From GCA-2733415 sp965178635 (GTDB lineage Bacteria > Bacteroidota > Bacteroidia > Flavobacteriales > Flavobacteriaceae): DNA of 55,106 nt. Location of the stretch: contig CBCXVT010000039.1 in assembly GCA_965178635.1 (NCBI GenBank), forward strand, positions 1 to 55,106, given 5' to 3'. Of this stretch, positions 1 to 8,610 are shown piece after piece. The notes under the pieces were generated by a model. That model saw nothing but the letters and a program-made list of their open reading frames with translations. It had not been told where the DNA came from and ran no database searches. Positions within the stretch are counted from its first letter, which is position 1. Each line of letters starts with the position of its first letter. The translations under genes and the position numbers were made by a program.

Positions 1-1
1 C

Positions 2-732
2 TGTGAAACTGACTTTGTTGCTATGAATGATGATTTCGTAAAGCTTGCTAAAGACTTCGCTAACTTAGCGTTAACTTGCGATACTAAAGAAGATTTCTTA
101 GCTGCTGACTATAACGGTATGACTGTTGCTGAAAAGTTAATAGAACAAACTGGTGTAATTGGTGAGAAAATTGAAATTGGAGGGTTTAAGAAATTAAGCG
201 CACCTTACGTTGGATCTTACATTCACGTAGGAAACAAAATCGCTTCAATCGTTGGTTTATCTGCTGCTGTAGATAAAGCTGATGTTTTAAGTAAAGATTT
301 AGCTATGCAAGCTGCTGCAATGGAGCAACAACATTATCTTACAAAGATTTTGATGCTGAATTCGTAGCAAACGAAACAGAAGCTAGAATTGCTGTTATTG
401 AAAAAGAAAATATTGAATTAGGACGTTTAGGAAAAACTCTTAAAAACGTACCTCAATACATTTCAATGGCACAGTTATCTGATGAAATTTTAGCTAAAGC
501 TGAAGAAGCTGCTAAAGCTGAATTAGCTGCTGAAGGAAAACCAGAAAAAATATGGGACAGAATTCTTCCAGGAAAAATGGAACGTTTTGTTTCTGATAAC
601 ACTACTCTTGATAAAGAGCAATGTTTATTAGATCAAGAATTCATTAAAGAAGCAAAACAAAATGTTGCTGAATACGTGAAAACTTACGGTGATGTATCTG
701 TTACTGCTTTTGAAAGAGTATCTTTAGCATAA
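2..732 (+). CDS. tsf: Elongation factor Ts, 5'-partial and frameshifted
   Basis: EF-Ts is the guanine-nucleotide exchange factor that recharges EF-Tu with GTP in the cytoplasm. The window opens inside the gene: the frame at base 2 reads CETDFVAMNDDFV, the conserved core of the family, so the N-terminal UBA-like domain lies outside. Reading continues to about base 330, where the frame breaks; the rest (LSYKDFDAEFVANE, then the conserved IWDRILPGKMERF block and the QCLLDQ motif) is in another frame and ends at 732. One missing base around 320-333 restores a full protein reading AMGATTLSYKDF at the junction. Both halves are well conserved, so a sequencing or assembly error is more likely than a dead gene. 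It is followed by a terminator, then pyrH and frr, a common bacterial order. Confidence 0.93.
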
Positions 733-760
733 GCTATTCTTAATAAATCAATACAAATTA

Positions 761-789
761 AAGCTTCTCAGAAATGAGAAGCTTTTTTT
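761..789 (+). terminator. Rho-independent terminator after tsf
   Basis: A perfect 10-bp stem AAGCTTCTCA / TGAGAAGCTT closes a GAAA loop and is followed by a T-run. It ends the tsf transcript and separates it from pyrH. Confidence 0.85.
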
Positions 790-830
790 ATGCAACAGTA
801 TTAAATACACGTAATTTTTCATCTTTACTA

Positions 831-860
831 TTGAAAAAAAGGAATTCAAATGTATATTTG
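831..860 (+). promoter_or_regulatory. Bacteroidota-type promoter of pyrH
   Basis: TTG at 831-833 and TATATTTG at 853-860 are 19 bases apart and match the TTG / TAnnTTTG consensus of the Bacteroidota primary sigma factor. The predicted start of transcription is about 12 bases before the pyrH ATG at 879. This rules out an in-frame start further upstream at 774, which lies in the terminator. Confidence 0.7.
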
Positions 861-878
861 CACAAATCAAACACAGTT

Positions 879-1586
879 ATGCACTACAAAAGAATCCTTT
901 TAAAACTATCCGGAGAAGCCTTAATGGGTGAACGTCAATATGGTATTGACCCAAAAAGATTAGCAGAATACGCTCAAGACATCAAGGAATTAGTTGAAAG
1001 AGGTATTGAAGTAGCTATCGTAATTGGTGGCGGTAACATCTTTAGAGGTGTTGCAGGAGCAAGTAATGGTATGGATAGAGTTCAAGGTGATTATATGGGA
1101 ATGCTAGCAACCGTAATAAACGGTTTGGCATTACAAAGTGCGCTTGAAGATGCTGATGTACAAACAAGATTGCAAACAGCAATTAAAATTGAAGCTATAG
1201 CTGAACCATATATAAAAAGACGCGCCACAAGACATCTTGAAAAAGGCCGTGTTGTTATTTTTGGTTCTGGAACAGGTAATCCATATTTCACTACGGACTC
1301 TGCAGCGGTTTTACGTGCTATAGAAATTAATGCTGATGTAATTTTAAAAGGAACACGTGTAGATGGTATTTATACTGAAGACCCTGAAAAAAATCCAGAT
1401 GCTAAAAAATATGATTTCATCACATTTGATGACGCCATTAAAAAAGGCTTAAAAGTAATGGATATGACTGCCTTTACATTAAGTCAAGAAAACAACTTAC
1501 CAATTGTAGTGTTTGATATGAATACAAAAGGTAACCTCCTTAAAGTAGTTTTAGGAGAACAAATAGGAACTAAAGTAAATAACTAA
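879..1586 (+). CDS. pyrH: UMP kinase
   Basis: This hexameric bacterial UMP kinase phosphorylates UMP to UDP with ATP in the cytoplasm, an essential step of pyrimidine nucleotide synthesis. The 235-residue protein starts MHYKRILLKLSGEALMG, the nucleotide-binding N-terminus of the amino-acid-kinase fold, followed by VIGGGNIFRG near residue 50 and GTGNPYFTTDSAA in the central part. The length is normal for the family. The frame is open back to 774, but the ATG at 879 is preferred because the promoter is at 831-860 and homology starts here. frr follows after 78 bases with no terminator seen between, so the two are probably cotranscribed. Confidence 0.96.
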   Translation: MHYKRILLKLSGEALMGERQYGIDPKRLAEYAQDIKELVERGIEVAIVIGGGNIFRGVAGASNGMDRVQGDYMGMLATVINGLALQSALEDADVQTRLQTAIKIEAIAEPYIKRRATRHLEKGRVVIFGSGTGNPYFTTDSAAVLRAIEINADVILKGTRVDGIYTEDPEKNPDAKKYDFITFDDAIKKGLKVMDMTAFTLSQENNLPIVVFDMNTKGNLLKVVLGEQIGTKVNN

Positions 1587-1664
1587 TATATTTGGCTTAG
1601 TTATTGATTTAACTCAATAAAATCTTAACTAACCAAACCCACTGGTGGGATAAAATTTTAACTT

Positions 1665-2219
1665 ATGGAAGAGATTAATTTTATTATTGACAGCGCAAAA
1701 GAAGGAATGGATAATGCTTTAGTGCATTTAGAAAAACAATTGCGTATTATTAGAGCAGGAAAAGCATCTCCAGCAATGTTAAGCAGTATTATGGTTGACT
1801 ATTACGGAGCAGCTACACCACTTGCTCAGGTTGCAAACGTAAATACTCCAGACGCGAGAACAATTACTGTACAGCCTTGGGAGAAAAACTTAATGCAAGA
1901 AATTGAAAAAGCAATTATGGTTGCTAATCTTGGATTTAATCCAATGAATAACGGAGAAAGCATTATTATTAATGTTCCCGCACCTACAGAAGAAAGAAGA
2001 CGTGAGTTAGCTAAACAAGCTAAAGGTGAAGCTGAAGACGCAAAAGTAGTTGTTAGAAACAATAGAAAAGAAGCTAATAACGAAATTAAAAAACTTGATG
2101 ACGCTTCTGACGATATGAAAAAAGAAGCTGAAGCATCTATTCAAACATTAACAGATGACTCTGTAAAAAAAATAGATGAAATCTACGCTCTTAAAGAAAA
2201 AGATATCATGACGGTTTAA
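1665..2219 (+). CDS. frr: Ribosome recycling factor
   Basis: RRF splits post-termination ribosomes together with EF-G. The 184-residue protein has the usual family length and the hallmarks LEKQLRIIRAGKASPAML near the N-terminus, the central VNVPAPTEERRRELAKQAK block, and VVVRNNRKEANNEIKKL in the long helical domain. It probably shares the pyrH transcript and is followed by a strong terminator. Confidence 0.97.
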   Translation: MEEINFIIDSAKEGMDNALVHLEKQLRIIRAGKASPAMLSSIMVDYYGAATPLAQVANVNTPDARTITVQPWEKNLMQEIEKAIMVANLGFNPMNNGESIIINVPAPTEERRRELAKQAKGEAEDAKVVVRNNRKEANNEIKKLDDASDDMKKEAEASIQTLTDDSVKKIDEIYALKEKDIMTV

Positions 2220-2238
2220 ACACCGATATCATACTATA

Positions 2239-2268
2239 AAAAAAACGGCTCATTTAGCCGTTTTTTTA
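2239..2268 (+). terminator. Rho-independent terminator after frr
   Basis: The stem AAAACGGCT / AGCCGTTTT with loop CATTT and T/A tracts on both sides ends the pyrH-frr unit. Confidence 0.85.
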
Positions 2269-2305
2269 TACCTAGACTTACCTTAAAATATTTACACAAA
2301 ATACC

Positions 2306-2313
2306 TACCTTTG
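2306..2313 (+). promoter_or_regulatory. Candidate promoter of the MMPL gene
   Basis: TACCTTTG matches the TAnnTTTG -7 element and lies 18 bases before the ATG at 2332. No good -33 TTG is visible. Confidence 0.5.
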
Positions 2314-2331
2314 TCACCCTAATAATCTAAG

Positions 2332-4722
2332 ATGACAAAATTATTTAGTGTAGGTTTTTGGGCCGCAGTGGCTCGTATGATTTTAAAAAATAGAATCATT
2401 ATTCTACTATTATTATCACTTATAACTGTAGCACTTGCTAGTCAGTTTAAACACATGCGCTTCACATATACAGAAGCTAATTTACTACCTGAAGATCATG
2501 AGATCAACAAAGAGTATTTCCAATTTTTAGATCAATTTGGCGAAGAAGGAAATTTAATTATTTTAGGTATTCAAGACGAATCGTTTTTTACACCAGAAAT
2601 ATTTAACGCATGGAATAATTTAGGAAAAGAATTAAATACTCATAAAGATGTTTCATTAGTTGTTGGTGTTGGAAACATACAAACTCTCATCAAAAACAAC
2701 GAAAAAAAAGCGTTTGACTTAAAACCTTTAGTTTCCGAAACTATAACATCACAAACAGAATTAGACAAGCTTAAAGCTCAGTTATACTACAACTTACCAT
2801 TTTATAATAAATTCCTATACAATTCTGAATCTAACACCTTTAGAACAGCGGTTTATATCAATAAAGCCATAGTTAACAAACCCGCTCGTAAAGAACTAAT
2901 AGAGAAATTTATAATCCCAAAAATTGAAGCTTTCAATACTACGCATAATCAAAAAATTCGCGTGTCAGGAATGCCTTACATTAGAACCTTAAACTCTAAT
3001 ACTATTATTAGCGAAATATCGTCTTTTATATTAGCTGCATTAGGGGTTACTGGGTTTATATTCTTTCTGTTTTTTAGATCATTTAGAGCAACATTTATAT
3101 CGTTATTTACAGTTATTGTTGGAGTAATGTGGACTTTCGGATTCCTTGGCCTTTTGCAATATGAAATCACTGTTCTAACAGCTATTATTCCGCCATTAAT
3201 TATTGTTATTGGAATTCCAAATTGTATTTTCTTGATTAACAAATACCAATCGGAAGTGAAAAAACATGGTAATCAAGCTAAATCATTACAACGTGTTATC
3301 ACCAAAATTGGTAACGCGACATTAATGACAAATGTGACTACCGCAGCAGGTTTTGCGACTTTTATTTTAACAAAGAGTGATTTATTAAAAGAGTTTGGTG
3401 TAGTAGCATCATTGAGTATTCTTTCAATTTTTGTCATTTCACTATTTCTGATCCCAGTTATTTATAGTTTTATGCCATTGCCAAAAGCAAAACATTTAAA
3501 ACATTTAAACAAGAGATGGATTGATGGTTTTGTCAACTGGATGGAGCACATGGTCAAAAACAAACGTATTACAATATACGCTGGAGCCGTACTTCTATTG
3601 ATTGTAAGTATGATTGGAATCTTTCAGATAAAAGTGACAGGAAGTTTGATTGAAGACATGCCAAAAGACACTGAGTTTTTTAGAGACATTCGCTTTTTTG
3701 AAAAAGAATTTGACGGCATAATGCCAGTTGAATTTATGATAGATACTAAACGTAAAAAAGGGGTTATGAAACTAGCCACTTTAAAACGTATGGAAAAATT
3801 AGAAGAAGCTATCAATGACATTCCTGAATTATCAAAACCAATGTCAGTTGTTGGATTAGTAAAATATGCTAAACAAGCTTATTATAATGGTAATCCGAAG
3901 TATTACCAACTACCAACTTCACAAGAAAAGAATTTCATTTTCTCTTACGCTAAAAATGCAAATGGCGATAGTAATTTAATGAAAAGTTTTGCTGATAGTA
4001 CAGGGCAATACGCACGAATAACCACATTCATGAAGGACATAAGCACCGACAGAATGGAAGCTATTGAGGCACAGTTGAAACAAAAAATATCTACCATTTT
4101 CCCTGAAGAACGCTACTCTGTAATCATGACAGGTAAAGCGTTAGTGTTTCAAAAAGGAACAAAATACTTAAGAGACAATTTATTCTTATCATTAGGTTTG
4201 GCTATTGTAATCATATCATTATTCATGGCCTATATGTTTCGTTCAGCACGAATGATTGTAGTATCACTAATACCAAACTTACTTCCTTTAGTTATTACTG
4301 CTGGTTTAATGGGCTATCTTGGTGTACCAATAAAACCCTCAACAATATTAGTCTTTAGTATCGCTTTTGGAATCTCAGTAGATGACACCATTCACTTTTT
4401 AGCGAAATACAGGCAAGAATTACAAGCACATAACTGGCAAATTAGAAAATCTGTTTATGCAGCATTACGAGAAACTGGCGTGAGTATGTTTTACACATCA
4501 ATCGTACTATTCTTTGGTTTTTCTGTATTCACAATTTCGAGTTTCGGAGGAACTGTTGCATTAGGAGGATTAGTCTCTGCTACACTATTATTGGCAATGC
4601 TAGCAAATTTATTATTGCTACCATCACTACTATTGTCACTAGAAAGAAGTATTGCTAATAAAGAAGTCCTTAAAGAACCAAGTCTTAAAATCATCCCTGA
4701 AGAGGAAGATGATGAAAAATAA
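2332..4722 (+). CDS. MMPL/RND-family membrane transporter
   Basis: This is a 796-residue inner-membrane protein of the MMPL/Patched-like branch of the RND superfamily, which exports lipids or hydrophobic compounds; the substrate here is unknown. Topology seen: a first membrane helix at about residues 21-38, a large periplasmic loop, a block of five to six helices at about 225-385 (sterol-sensing-like), a helix near 412-432, a second periplasmic loop, and a second helical block at about 620-775. Duplicated core motifs are GIPNCIFLINKYQ and GISVDDTIHFLAKYR, the second with the paired aspartates typical of proton-driven RND pumps. No membrane-fusion protein or outer-membrane channel gene is adjacent, so it probably works alone. 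Terminators flank it on both sides. Confidence 0.88.
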   Translation: MTKLFSVGFWAAVARMILKNRIIILLLLSLITVALASQFKHMRFTYTEANLLPEDHEINKEYFQFLDQFGEEGNLIILGIQDESFFTPEIFNAWNNLGKELNTHKDVSLVVGVGNIQTLIKNNEKKAFDLKPLVSETITSQTELDKLKAQLYYNLPFYNKFLYNSESNTFRTAVYINKAIVNKPARKELIEKFIIPKIEAFNTTHNQKIRVSGMPYIRTLNSNTIISEISSFILAALGVTGFIFFLFFRSFRATFISLFTVIVGVMWTFGFLGLLQYEITVLTAIIPPLIIVIGIPNCIFLINKYQSEVKKHGNQAKSLQRVITKIGNATLMTNVTTAAGFATFILTKSDLLKEFGVVASLSILSIFVISLFLIPVIYSFMPLPKAKHLKHLNKRWIDGFVNWMEHMVKNKRITIYAGAVLLLIVSMIGIFQIKVTGSLIEDMPKDTEFFRDIRFFEKEFDGIMPVEFMIDTKRKKGVMKLATLKRMEKLEEAINDIPELSKPMSVVGLVKYAKQAYYNGNPKYYQLPTSQEKNFIFSYAKNANGDSNLMKSFADSTGQYARITTFMKDISTDRMEAIEAQLKQKISTIFPEERYSVIMTGKALVFQKGTKYLRDNLFLSLGLAIVIISLFMAYMFRSARMIVVSLIPNLLPLVITAGLMGYLGVPIKPSTILVFSIAFGISVDDTIHFLAKYRQELQAHNWQIRKSVYAALRETGVSMFYTSIVLFFGFSVFTISSFGGTVALGGLVSATLLLAMLANLLLLPSLLLSLERSIANKEVLKEPSLKIIPEEEDDEK

Positions 4723-4748
4723 AAAAGCGCTAGTAAACTAGCGCTTTT
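4723..4748 (+). terminator. Rho-independent terminator after the MMPL gene
   Basis: The perfect 11-bp stem AAAAGCGCTAG / CTAGCGCTTTT has a TAAA loop and starts right after the stop codon. Confidence 0.85.
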
Positions 4749-4828
4749 ACCCCAAAAACTTACTTAATAAACTGCTAAGTTTACTTATATAAGTCGCTGC
4801 AATTTATAAAAATATTAGACACTACAAC

Positions 4829-4846
4829 ATACCTGAAATCAGGTAT
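4829..4846. repeat. 18-bp inverted repeat (8-2-8)
   Basis: ATACCTGA-AA-TCAGGTAT is a perfect palindrome with a two-base spacer, of the size and form of an operator for a dimeric regulator. It is 70 bases upstream of the asnS -7 element. Too short and without a T-run to be a terminator. The binding protein is unknown. Confidence 0.5.
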
Positions 4847-4914
4847 ATTTACCTCCCTATTATTAGTGAGATATGAGTGAAGAAAATAAAGTTTATTAAG
4901 TGCTTATAAAAAAT

Positions 4915-4922
4915 TATATTTG
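4915..4922 (+). promoter_or_regulatory. Promoter -7 element of asnS
   Basis: TATATTTG is a perfect TAnnTTTG match. It gives a leader of about 110 bases before the asnS ATG at 5038, unusually long for this window. Confidence 0.55.
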
Positions 4923-4931
4923 CAATCGAGA

Positions 4932-4981
4932 AATCATTTTTACTATAAATGATTAAATGTTAATGATAATGCTCAACATTT
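4932..4981 (+). promoter_or_regulatory. Two consecutive hairpins in the asnS leader
   Basis: AATCATTT (4932-4939) pairs with AAATGATT (4947-4954), and AAATGTT (4955-4961) pairs with AACATTT (4975-4981). Both lie in the predicted 5' leader of asnS. They are AT-only or nearly so, so the stability is modest; a regulatory role is inference. Confidence 0.3.
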
Positions 4982-5037
4982 AAATACGCATATAACTGCA
5001 ATTAAATTGTTGATTATAAATACATAGAATTAAACAC

Positions 5038-6471
5038 ATGAAATCACTATCAGTTTCTGAATTATTAAAAGGAGAACAACTTTTACAAGAAATTACCATT
5101 AAAGGTTGGGTAAGAACTTTTAGAGCAAATAGATTTGTTGCTTTAAATGACGGGTCAACAATACACAATATTCAATGTGTTGTCGATTTTGAAAATACTG
5201 ATGAAGATGTATTAAAAAGAATCACAACTGGCGCTGCTGTAGCAATTACTGGAACATTAATTGAAAGTCAAGGAAAAGGTCAATCATATGAAATAGAAGT
5301 AAAAACTATTGAAATTTTAGGTGACTCTGATCCTGAAACCTACCCTATTCAACCTAAAAAACACAGTTTTGAATTCCTAAGAGAAAATGCGCATTTAAGA
5401 ACACGTACAAACACATTTAGTGCTATTATGCGTTTGCGTTCATCATTATCATTTGCGATTCATAACTATTTCAATCAGAATAATTTCTACTACATGCACA
5501 CGCCAATCGTTACAGGTAGTGATGCTGAAGGTGCTGGTGAAATGTTTCAAGTGACTGGATTAGATGTAAAAAATCCACCTTTAAATGAAGAAGGCGATGT
5601 AGATTACACAAAAGACTTCTTTGGAAAAGAAACTAACTTAACGGTTTCTGGACAATTAGAGGCCGAAACTTACGCCATGTCACTAGGTAAAGTGTATACG
5701 TTTGGACCAACGTTTAGAGCTGAAAACTCTAACACATCGCGTCATTTATCTGAATTTTGGATGATTGAACCTGAAGTTGCTTTTATGGATTTAGCAGGAA
5801 ATATGGATTTAGCAGAAGACTTCTTAAAATCTGTAATCAATCACATATTAGACAATAATATTGACGATTTAAAGTTCTTAGAGCAACGTCTATTAGATGA
5901 AGAAAAGAGTAAGCCTCAAAAAGACAGAAGTGAATTAAGTTTGATTGAAAAACTAAAATTTGTTGCTGACAATAACTTCAAAAGAGTAAGTTATACCGAA
6001 GCGATTGACATCTTAAAAAACTGTAAGCCAAACAAAAAGAAAAAATTCAATTATATTATTGAAGAATGGGGAGCAGACTTACAATCTGAACATGAGCGTT
6101 TTTTAGTTGAAAAACATTTCAAATGTCCAGTAATCTTATTTGACTATCCAGCAAACATCAAGGCTTTTTACATGCGTTTAAATGACGATGGCAAAACAGT
6201 TCGTGCTATGGATATCTTATTTCCAGGAATTGGAGAAATGGTTGGTGGTGCACAACGTGAGGAACGTTTAGATGTATTATTAGAAAAAATGAAAGCCATC
6301 GGAATTGATGAAAAAGAATTATGGTGGTACACTGATTTAAGAAAATATGGTTCTGCAGTACATTCTGGATTTGGTTTAGGTTTTGAACGTTTGGTTATGT
6401 TCGCTACTGGAATGGGAAATATTAGAGATGTAATTCCTTTCCCAAGAACACCACAAAACGCAGAGTTTTAG
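5038..6471 (+). CDS. asnS: Asparaginyl-tRNA synthetase
   Basis: This class II aminoacyl-tRNA synthetase charges tRNA-Asn with asparagine in the cytoplasm. The 477-residue protein has an N-terminal OB-fold anticodon-binding domain (about residues 15-105; IKGWVRTFRANRFVALNDGS) and a catalytic domain with class II motif 2 FRAENSNTSRHLSEFWMIEP and motif 3 GFGLGFERLVMFATGMGNIR close to the C-terminus. The motif-2 spelling and the insert-containing catalytic domain fit AsnRS rather than AspRS. It has its own promoter and ends at a terminator shared with the rpoN upstream region. Confidence 0.96.
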   Translation: MKSLSVSELLKGEQLLQEITIKGWVRTFRANRFVALNDGSTIHNIQCVVDFENTDEDVLKRITTGAAVAITGTLIESQGKGQSYEIEVKTIEILGDSDPETYPIQPKKHSFEFLRENAHLRTRTNTFSAIMRLRSSLSFAIHNYFNQNNFYYMHTPIVTGSDAEGAGEMFQVTGLDVKNPPLNEEGDVDYTKDFFGKETNLTVSGQLEAETYAMSLGKVYTFGPTFRAENSNTSRHLSEFWMIEPEVAFMDLAGNMDLAEDFLKSVINHILDNNIDDLKFLEQRLLDEEKSKPQKDRSELSLIEKLKFVADNNFKRVSYTEAIDILKNCKPNKKKKFNYIIEEWGADLQSEHERFLVEKHFKCPVILFDYPANIKAFYMRLNDDGKTVRAMDILFPGIGEMVGGAQREERLDVLLEKMKAIGIDEKELWWYTDLRKYGSAVHSGFGLGFERLVMFATGMGNIRDVIPFPRTPQNAEF

Positions 6472-6497
6472 GCTCTAAAAAATAAACTCATAAAACT

Positions 6498-6534
6498 AAC
6501 CTACAAGATTTCAAAACCTTGTAGGTTTTTTTAT
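6498..6534 (+). terminator. Rho-independent terminator after asnS
   Basis: The 10-bp stem AACCTACAAG / CTTGTAGGTT has an 10-base loop and a T-run. The end of the T-run touches the likely rpoN promoter. Confidence 0.8.
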
Positions 6535-6539
6535 CTTTA
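6532..6539 (+). promoter_or_regulatory. Weak candidate promoter of rpoN
   Basis: TATCTTTA is one base off TAnnTTTG and is only seven bases before the ATG at 6547, so the transcript would have almost no leader. It is placed directly behind the asnS terminator. Confidence 0.3.
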
Positions 6540-6546
6540 CAATATT

Positions 6547-8001
6547 ATGCTAAAACAATTCTTACAGTTTAAATTATCGCAGAAGCTATCACCTCAGCAA
6601 ATACAATTGATGAAGTTGATACAATTGCCTACACAAGCATTTGAACAACGTATCAAACAAGAATTAGAGGAAAATCCAGCTTTGGATGATAGCAAAGATG
6701 ATTATACGGAGGATGAGTTTGATACAAATGAATATGATGATTCTTACGACAATGAATCTATTAATGCAGATGACATCAATATTGATGAGTATTTAAGTGA
6801 TGATGACACACCAAGTTATCGTTTACAAGCCAACAATTACAGTGCTGATGATGAAGACAAAAGTGTGCCTTACGCATCTGGAATGACGTTTACTCAGCAT
6901 TTAATAAACCAATTGAATACATTTAGTTTAAACGAGCAAGAGTATTTAATTGCTGAATTTTTAGTAGGAAGTATTGGAGATAGTGGTTACATCAGAAGAG
7001 AATTAATTGATATTGTTGACGATTTAGCCTTTACACAAGCTATTTACACCACAGAAGAAGACGTTGAAAAAGTCTTGAAAATTGTTCATAAACTAGAACC
7101 TACAGGTGTTGGCGCTCGTAACTTACAGGAATGTTTGTTATTGCAATTACAGCAAAAACAAAAAACAAAAGCTGTAGAATTAGCAACTACTATCATCAAA
7201 GAAGCTTTCGATCAATTTGCTAAAAAACATTATAAAAAATTACTGCAGAAATTCAATATCACTGAGGAAGACTTAAAAGAAGCTATCTCAGAAATTGAAA
7301 AATTAAACCCTAAACCAGGCGGAAGCTATTCTGGCAACAACAAAATTACAGAACACGTAGTTCCTGATTTTAACATCAAAATTATTGATGATAAATTAGA
7401 ACTTACTTTAAACGGCAGAAACGCTCCAGAATTGCATATTTCAAATGAATATAGCAATATGCTTAAAGGCTATAAAGAAAGTAAGACAAAGTCTAAGTCA
7501 CAGAAAGATGCAGTGCAGTTTATCAAACAAAAACTAGATGCTGCCAAATGGTTTATTGATGCTATAAAACAACGTCAACAAACTCTTTTTGTAACTATGT
7601 CGGCAATTATGAAATACCAAGAAGCGTATTTATTAAGTGGTGATGATATGGATTTAAAACCAATGATTCTTAAAGATATTGCTGATGAAATTGATATGGA
7701 TATTTCTACGGTGTCACGAGTTGCTAACAGCAAATATGTTGACACACCGTATGGTACAAAATTAATTAAAGATTTTTTCTCTGAATCGATGAAAAATGAT
7801 AAAGGTGAAGATGTATCAACAAGAGAGATAAAAACAATACTAGAATCGGTTATTGCAGAAGAGGATAAGAAAAAACCGCATACTGATGAAAAGTTAGCAA
7901 AGCTATTAAAAGAAAAAGGCTATCCAATTGCGAGAAGAACAATTGCTAAATACAGGGAACAATTGGACATTCCCGTAGCTAGGTTACGTAAAAAAATATA
8001 G
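6547..8001 (+). CDS. rpoN: RNA polymerase sigma-54 factor
   Basis: Sigma-54 directs RNA polymerase to -24/-12 promoters that need an AAA+ activator. The 484-residue protein has region I at its N-terminus, rich in Q and L (SQKLSPQQIQLMKLIQLP), an acidic region II at about residues 50-105, the core-binding domain in the middle, a helix-turn-helix in KDIADEIDMDISTVSRVAN, and the C-terminal RpoN box ARRTIAKYREQL that reads the -24 element. All regions are complete. The following gene starts three bases after its stop, so they are translated together. Confidence 0.96.
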   Translation: MLKQFLQFKLSQKLSPQQIQLMKLIQLPTQAFEQRIKQELEENPALDDSKDDYTEDEFDTNEYDDSYDNESINADDINIDEYLSDDDTPSYRLQANNYSADDEDKSVPYASGMTFTQHLINQLNTFSLNEQEYLIAEFLVGSIGDSGYIRRELIDIVDDLAFTQAIYTTEEDVEKVLKIVHKLEPTGVGARNLQECLLLQLQQKQKTKAVELATTIIKEAFDQFAKKHYKKLLQKFNITEEDLKEAISEIEKLNPKPGGSYSGNNKITEHVVPDFNIKIIDDKLELTLNGRNAPELHISNEYSNMLKGYKESKTKSKSQKDAVQFIKQKLDAAKWFIDAIKQRQQTLFVTMSAIMKYQEAYLLSGDDMDLKPMILKDIADEIDMDISTVSRVANSKYVDTPYGTKLIKDFFSESMKNDKGEDVSTREIKTILESVIAEEDKKKPHTDEKLAKLLKEKGYPIARRTIAKYREQLDIPVARLRKKI

Positions 8002-8004
8002 GGT

Positions 8005-8610
8005 TTGGATAAACTGTTTTCATTCATCTCGTATATTTTTCACCCGCTATTTTTATCATTTGCCGGTGTAGGTTTATTTTATAGCCTCACGTCAAAATAC
8101 TACGCATCTGAATATGTTGAAAGCAGACTCTTTCAATTATTTATCTTGACTATAATTATTCCGTTGTTAATTTTTAGAGTTTTGAAAAAGCTAAATGTAG
8201 CCAGTTCATTAATGATGGAAAACATAAAGGAAAGACGTTATCCGTTTTTAATTGCAGTAATATTAAACTTATACATCACCGTATTTATATTTAAAGATAC
8301 TTCCGAACCTGAATTACATTATTTTTTTGCTGGAATAAGCTTTACAGCAATTACTTTTTTAATATTGAGTTACCTTAATTACAAAGCTAGTTTACATTCT
8401 GCCTCTATAAGCGGATTAACAATGTTTATTGTAGCACTAAGTGTTCATTACCAAATCAATTTGGTTTTTTTAATTGGAGGATTATTACTCTGCAATGGCT
8501 TAATAGCAACCTCTAGATTACATTTGAAAGCGCATACTATGCAAGAATTACTTATCGGTTTTTTTATAGGATTAGCTCCGCAATTTATGCTTATACCCTA
8601 TTGGGTTTAA
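8005..8610 (+). CDS. PAP2-like multi-helix membrane protein
   Basis: This 201-residue membrane protein has about six hydrophobic helices. The second half carries K-x-S-LHSASISG and ATSRLHLKAHTMQEL, which resemble the KxxxxxxRP / PSGH / SRxxxxxHxxxD pattern of PAP2 lipid phosphatases in a degenerate form (SRL-x5-H present, final acid replaced). It may be a phosphatase-like protein without certain activity. The start is a TTG three bases after the rpoN stop; no ATG fits. Its 3' end overlaps the convergent barrel gene by four bases, with no terminator between them. Confidence 0.6.
   Translation: MDKLFSFISYIFHPLFLSFAGVGLFYSLTSKYYASEYVESRLFQLFILTIIIPLLIFRVLKKLNVASSLMMENIKERRYPFLIAVILNLYITVFIFKDTSEPELHYFFAGISFTAITFLILSYLNYKASLHSASISGLTMFIVALSVHYQINLVFLIGGLLLCNGLIATSRLHLKAHTMQELLIGFFIGLAPQFMLIPYWV

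Larger units (their letters stand above)
4749..5037. other. Intergenic region between the MMPL gene and asnS
   Basis: This gene-free stretch of about 290 bases (about 315 with the terminator) is AT-rich. It holds an 18-base inverted repeat at 4829-4846, a -7 promoter element at 4915-4922 and two hairpins in the predicted asnS leader. I see no small gene; a possible eight-codon ORF at 4873 has nothing to support it. Confidence 0.6.

Noticed and set aside
774..878. Upstream extension of pyrH to the ATG at 774
   Set aside because: It lies in the tsf terminator and before the pyrH promoter; UMP kinase homology begins at 879.
4923..5037. T-box riboswitch before asnS
   Set aside because: No specifier loop, T-box sequence or terminator/antiterminator pair is visible, and T-boxes belong mainly to Gram-positive bacteria.
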